This document shows positions 5,384 to 6,799 of a DNA stretch of 6,799 bases, in pieces. Numbering within the stretch: position 1 is the stretch's first letter; each line of letters begins with the position of its first letter. The DNA is from Halobacteriales archaeon QH_10_65_19 (GTDB lineage Archaea > Halobacteriota > Halobacteria > Halobacteriales > Haloarculaceae). The translations under genes were made by a program, and so were the position numbers. Below the pieces are notes generated by a model, which did not search any database, was not told the DNA's origin, and worked only from the letters and a program-made list of their open reading frames with translations. Where the stretch lies: positions 1 through 6,799 of the forward strand of contig PXQK01000121.1 of the NCBI GenBank assembly GCA_003022085.1, given 5' to 3'.

Positions 5384-5535
5384 TCTCGGTTCGGTGTTGG
5401 ACGGGGACCGTCTTGAGGGTGGCGGGCTAGTGGGCCGATACCGATCTGATCGGGCAGTCTTGAAGAACGCACTCGTCCGAAACCCGTTCTTCGGGAACTA
5501 CAAGCGTTATCTGTACGGCAGACCGACTGACAGGT
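5384..5535. promoter_or_regulatory. Divergent mutL / FKBP intergenic promoter region
   Basis: This 152-bp gap must hold promoters in both directions. The heptamer GTCTTGA occurs twice (5410-5416 and 5457-5463). The half-sites GTTC (5486-5489) and GAAC (5495-5498) form a palindrome with a five-base spacer just upstream of the FKBP TATA-like box, a possible operator. CCCG (5483-5486) and CGGG (5492-5495) overlap it. No convincing TATA box was found 27 nt before the mutL ATG. Confidence 0.4.
5506..5511 (+). promoter_or_regulatory. TATA-like GTTATC for the FKBP gene
   Basis: GTTATC is centred 27.5 nt before the ATG at 5536, and no Shine-Dalgarno-like sequence precedes that start. A leaderless transcript is the likely arrangement. 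Confidence 0.4.
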
Positions 5536-6003
5536 ATGCCAATCACAGAGGGCGATGCGGTGACCATCGAGTACGTGGGGCGGCTCACGGACGGCACCGT
5601 GTTCGACACCTCCGACGAGCAGCTGGCCGAGGAGACCGGCCTCGCCGACGAACACCCCGACCGGCAGTTCCAGCCTCTGACGATCGAGATCGGTGACGAC
5701 AAGGTGATCCCCGGGCTGCAGGAGGCGCTGATCGGGCTGGAGGCGGGTGACTCCGAACTGTTCCAGATCCCGCCCGAACAGGCTTACGGCGAGTACATGG
5801 AGGAACGGGTCGGCGAGTACGACCGCGACGCGTTCGAGGACATGCTCGGCAAACCGGTGGCGGTCGGCGACGAGGTCGAGACTGAAGACGGCCTGCCCGG
5901 AAGGGTGGTCGACTTCGACGACGACACCGTCACGGTGGATTTCAACCACGAACTCGCGGGCGAAACCCTCGAGTTCGAGATCGAAATCGTTGACGTCGAG
6001 TGA
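5536..6003 (+). CDS. FKBP-type peptidyl-prolyl cis-trans isomerase, SlyD-like
   Basis: This 155-residue cytosolic protein catalyses cis-trans isomerisation of X-Pro bonds and, by family analogy, acts as a folding chaperone. The FKBP fold opens with GDAVTIEYVGRLTDGTVFDTS (residues 6-26, VFD at 22-24) and continues with IGDDKVIPGLQEALIGLEAG (52-71, V57-I-P-G). The flap is replaced by an insert-in-flap (IF) chaperone domain from about residue 78 to 132, starting after PPEQAYGEY. The closing strand is the SlyD hallmark DFNHELAGETLEFEIEI (135-151). Residues 27-48 are an acidic insertion absent from E. coli SlyD but usual for short archaeal FKBPs. There is no His- or Cys-rich metal-binding tail. 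It diverges from mutL and converges on the GGR-family gene. Confidence 0.95.
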   Translation: MPITEGDAVTIEYVGRLTDGTVFDTSDEQLAEETGLADEHPDRQFQPLTIEIGDDKVIPGLQEALIGLEAGDSELFQIPPEQAYGEYMEERVGEYDRDAFEDMLGKPVAVGDEVETEDGLPGRVVDFDDDTVTVDFNHELAGETLEFEIEIVDVE

Positions 6004-6042
6004 TACTGGTGAGTAAAAGAATTACAGCCACCAAAATCTATT

Positions 6043-6111
6043 GTCAGTTTACCGGGTAGTCGCTGGTCGGGCTGCCGGCCAGCGAGTCCGTGGTCAATCA
6101 ACAAAACTGAC
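6043..6111. terminator. Nested palindrome between convergent genes
   Basis: GTCAGTTT (6043-6050) is perfectly complementary to AAACTGAC (6104-6111). It encloses a second hairpin, 6060-6085, in which TCGCTGG pairs with CCAGCGA and, after one G-U pair, CGG pairs with CCG around a GCTG tetraloop (11 pairs in all). On the minus strand, T-rich stretches follow at plus-strand 6033-6036 and 6015-6018. This makes it a plausible terminator for the leftward GGR-family gene and possibly for the rightward FKBP gene. A small mobile-element remnant is an alternative. Confidence 0.55.
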
Positions 6112-6116
6112 GGACA

Positions 6117-6150
6117 GGAGGGACACGCTCCGGGACAGTACGTGTCCTCC
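6117..6150. terminator. Hairpin just beyond the GGR-family gene stop
   Basis: GGACACG (6121-6127) pairs perfectly with CGTGTCC (6141-6147), and after a single bulged G the stem extends by GGA (6117-6119) with TCC (6148-6150). The loop is 13 nt. It starts 8 bp past the stop of the minus-strand gene and suits 3' end formation or stabilisation of that mRNA. Confidence 0.45.
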
Positions 6151-6158
6151 GCGGCGCG

Positions 6159-6799
6159 TCAGTACTTGTGGTCCTCGGGAGCGAGGTCGATCGCGTCGTA
6201 GAACGCCGCGTCGAGGTCGTTGCGGTCCTCGCGCCAGGCGTCGAACCCGCTTTTGGTGGCGGGGTAGTTGGCGTACAGGTCCTCGAACCGGTCGGCGAAC
6301 CGTTTCGTTTCGCGGAACCCCACGAGCGCCTCGTACAGCTGGTCGCGCGAGACACCGAGGTCCTCGAAGGTGCCTTTGCGGTACTCGCTCCAGAGGTTTT
6401 CCACCACCCCAAGGCCGACGGAGAGCTTCGTCGTCAGATCCTCGATGGACGTCTCAGTGCCGACGATCTCTTTCATCTGTTTCTCGGGCAACAGCGCCGC
6501 GATCGCGCGCAGGATGGGGATGTCGATGCTGCTGGCCGCCACGTTGAACGGGTCGCTGGCTGCGAGTTTCGTTCCGGTCCCGTGCTCGACGTAGAGGTAG
6601 TGGTTGTGCCCCCAGAGCCCCTCCTCGGAGACGTCCCCGGCAGCCACCGCTTTGGCGGCGGTTCGCCCCGCCGAGTGACCCGAGATGGCGGCGCCGCGGA
6701 TCCCCTTCCCGGAGATTGGGTGGGTGGTCGCCGCCGCGCCGCCGGCGGCGAGGTAGCCCGGCGCGACCATCGAGTCCAGCGGCCGGCGGAGCGCCAGCG
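6159..6799 (-). CDS. GGR-family FAD-dependent oxidoreductase, C-terminal part (cut by window end)
   Basis: The frame stays open through 6799, so only the last ~213 residues are seen. The in-frame ATG at 6770 is internal, because RRPLDS before it continues the protein. The segment VAPGYLAAGG, then ATTHPISGKGIRGA, is the flavin-contacting C-terminal motif of the geranylgeranyl reductase (GGR) superfamily, whose archaeal members reduce double bonds in isoprenoid chains of ether lipids or quinones. A helical C-terminal domain of about 150 residues follows. In the usual V-G-D-A-A motif the Asp that contacts FAD is replaced by Gly (A-G-G-A-A). Membership in the fold is fairly secure, but the substrate is not, and a paralogue of digeranylgeranylglycerophospholipid reductase with another role is possible. 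It converges on the FKBP gene across a 155-bp palindrome-rich gap. Confidence 0.75.
   Translation of the reverse strand, partial: LALRRPLDSMVAPGYLAAGGAAATTHPISGKGIRGAAISGHSAGRTAAKAVAAGDVSEEGLWGHNHYLYVEHGTGTKLAASDPFNVAASSIDIPILRAIAALLPEKQMKEIVGTETSIEDLTTKLSVGLGVVENLWSEYRKGTFEDLGVSRDQLYEALVGFRETKRFADRFEDLYANYPATKSGFDAWREDRNDLDAAFYDAIDLAPEDHKY

Noticed and set aside
3869..5416. Long plus-strand open frame (515 codons) opposite mutL
   Set aside because: It is the antisense shadow of the clearly identified MutL coding sequence. Its composition is rich in Arg, Val and Leu, without family motifs.
1..6799. CRISPR array, tRNA or rRNA genes, replication origin
   Set aside because: No regularly spaced identical repeats, tRNA-like cloverleaf, rRNA-like blocks or origin-box repeats were seen on either strand.

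Overview
This window looks like chromosomal DNA from a haloarchaeon (class Halobacteria). The evidence is high GC content with G/C-rich third positions, strongly acidic predicted proteins, archaeal-type TATA-like boxes about 27 nt upstream of start codons instead of Shine-Dalgarno sites, and gene families that match haloarchaeal versions (SlyD-like FKBP, endonuclease-type MutL, KDG-kinase-like PfkB protein, GGR-family flavoprotein). The genus cannot be determined from what is visible.

Layout. Positions 1-179 hold a decayed fragment that reads on the minus strand like an IS66-type transposase (a DET-W motif, an in-frame stop, then a WWLWV motif). Positions 180-755 contain no credible gene but are unusually rich in perfect and nested inverted repeats. 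There is a TATA-like box near 591 and an 83-bp compound palindrome (681-763) that runs into the stop codon of the next gene. Four minus-strand genes follow, given here in transcription order: mutL (5383-3359), a small two-TM protein with a strict four-residue repeat (3313-2936), a PfkB-family sugar-kinase-like protein (2893-1928) and a YgfZ/GcvT-type folate-binding protein (1877-756). Diverging from mutL is an FKBP/SlyD-type peptidyl-prolyl isomerase on the plus strand (5536-6003). It converges on the 3' end of a GGR-family FAD-dependent oxidoreductase (6159 to beyond 6799, minus strand), and a 155-bp gap between the two holds two strong palindromes.

The minus-strand genes are closely spaced but functionally mixed: DNA repair, membrane, sugar metabolism, and Fe-S/one-carbon. 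Three of the four have a TATA-like hexamer 26.5-27.5 nt before the chosen ATG, so they may be transcribed separately as leaderless mRNAs rather than as one operon.

The most interesting points are: the PfkB protein lacks the catalytic Asp of the GAGD motif (it reads G-T-H-G); the small membrane protein carries 12 consecutive tetrads with a V or I every fourth residue; the region 261-763 may encode a structured RNA or be the remnant of a mobile element; and nested palindromes lie just beyond two minus-strand genes. I see no complete, clearly new multi-gene system in this window.
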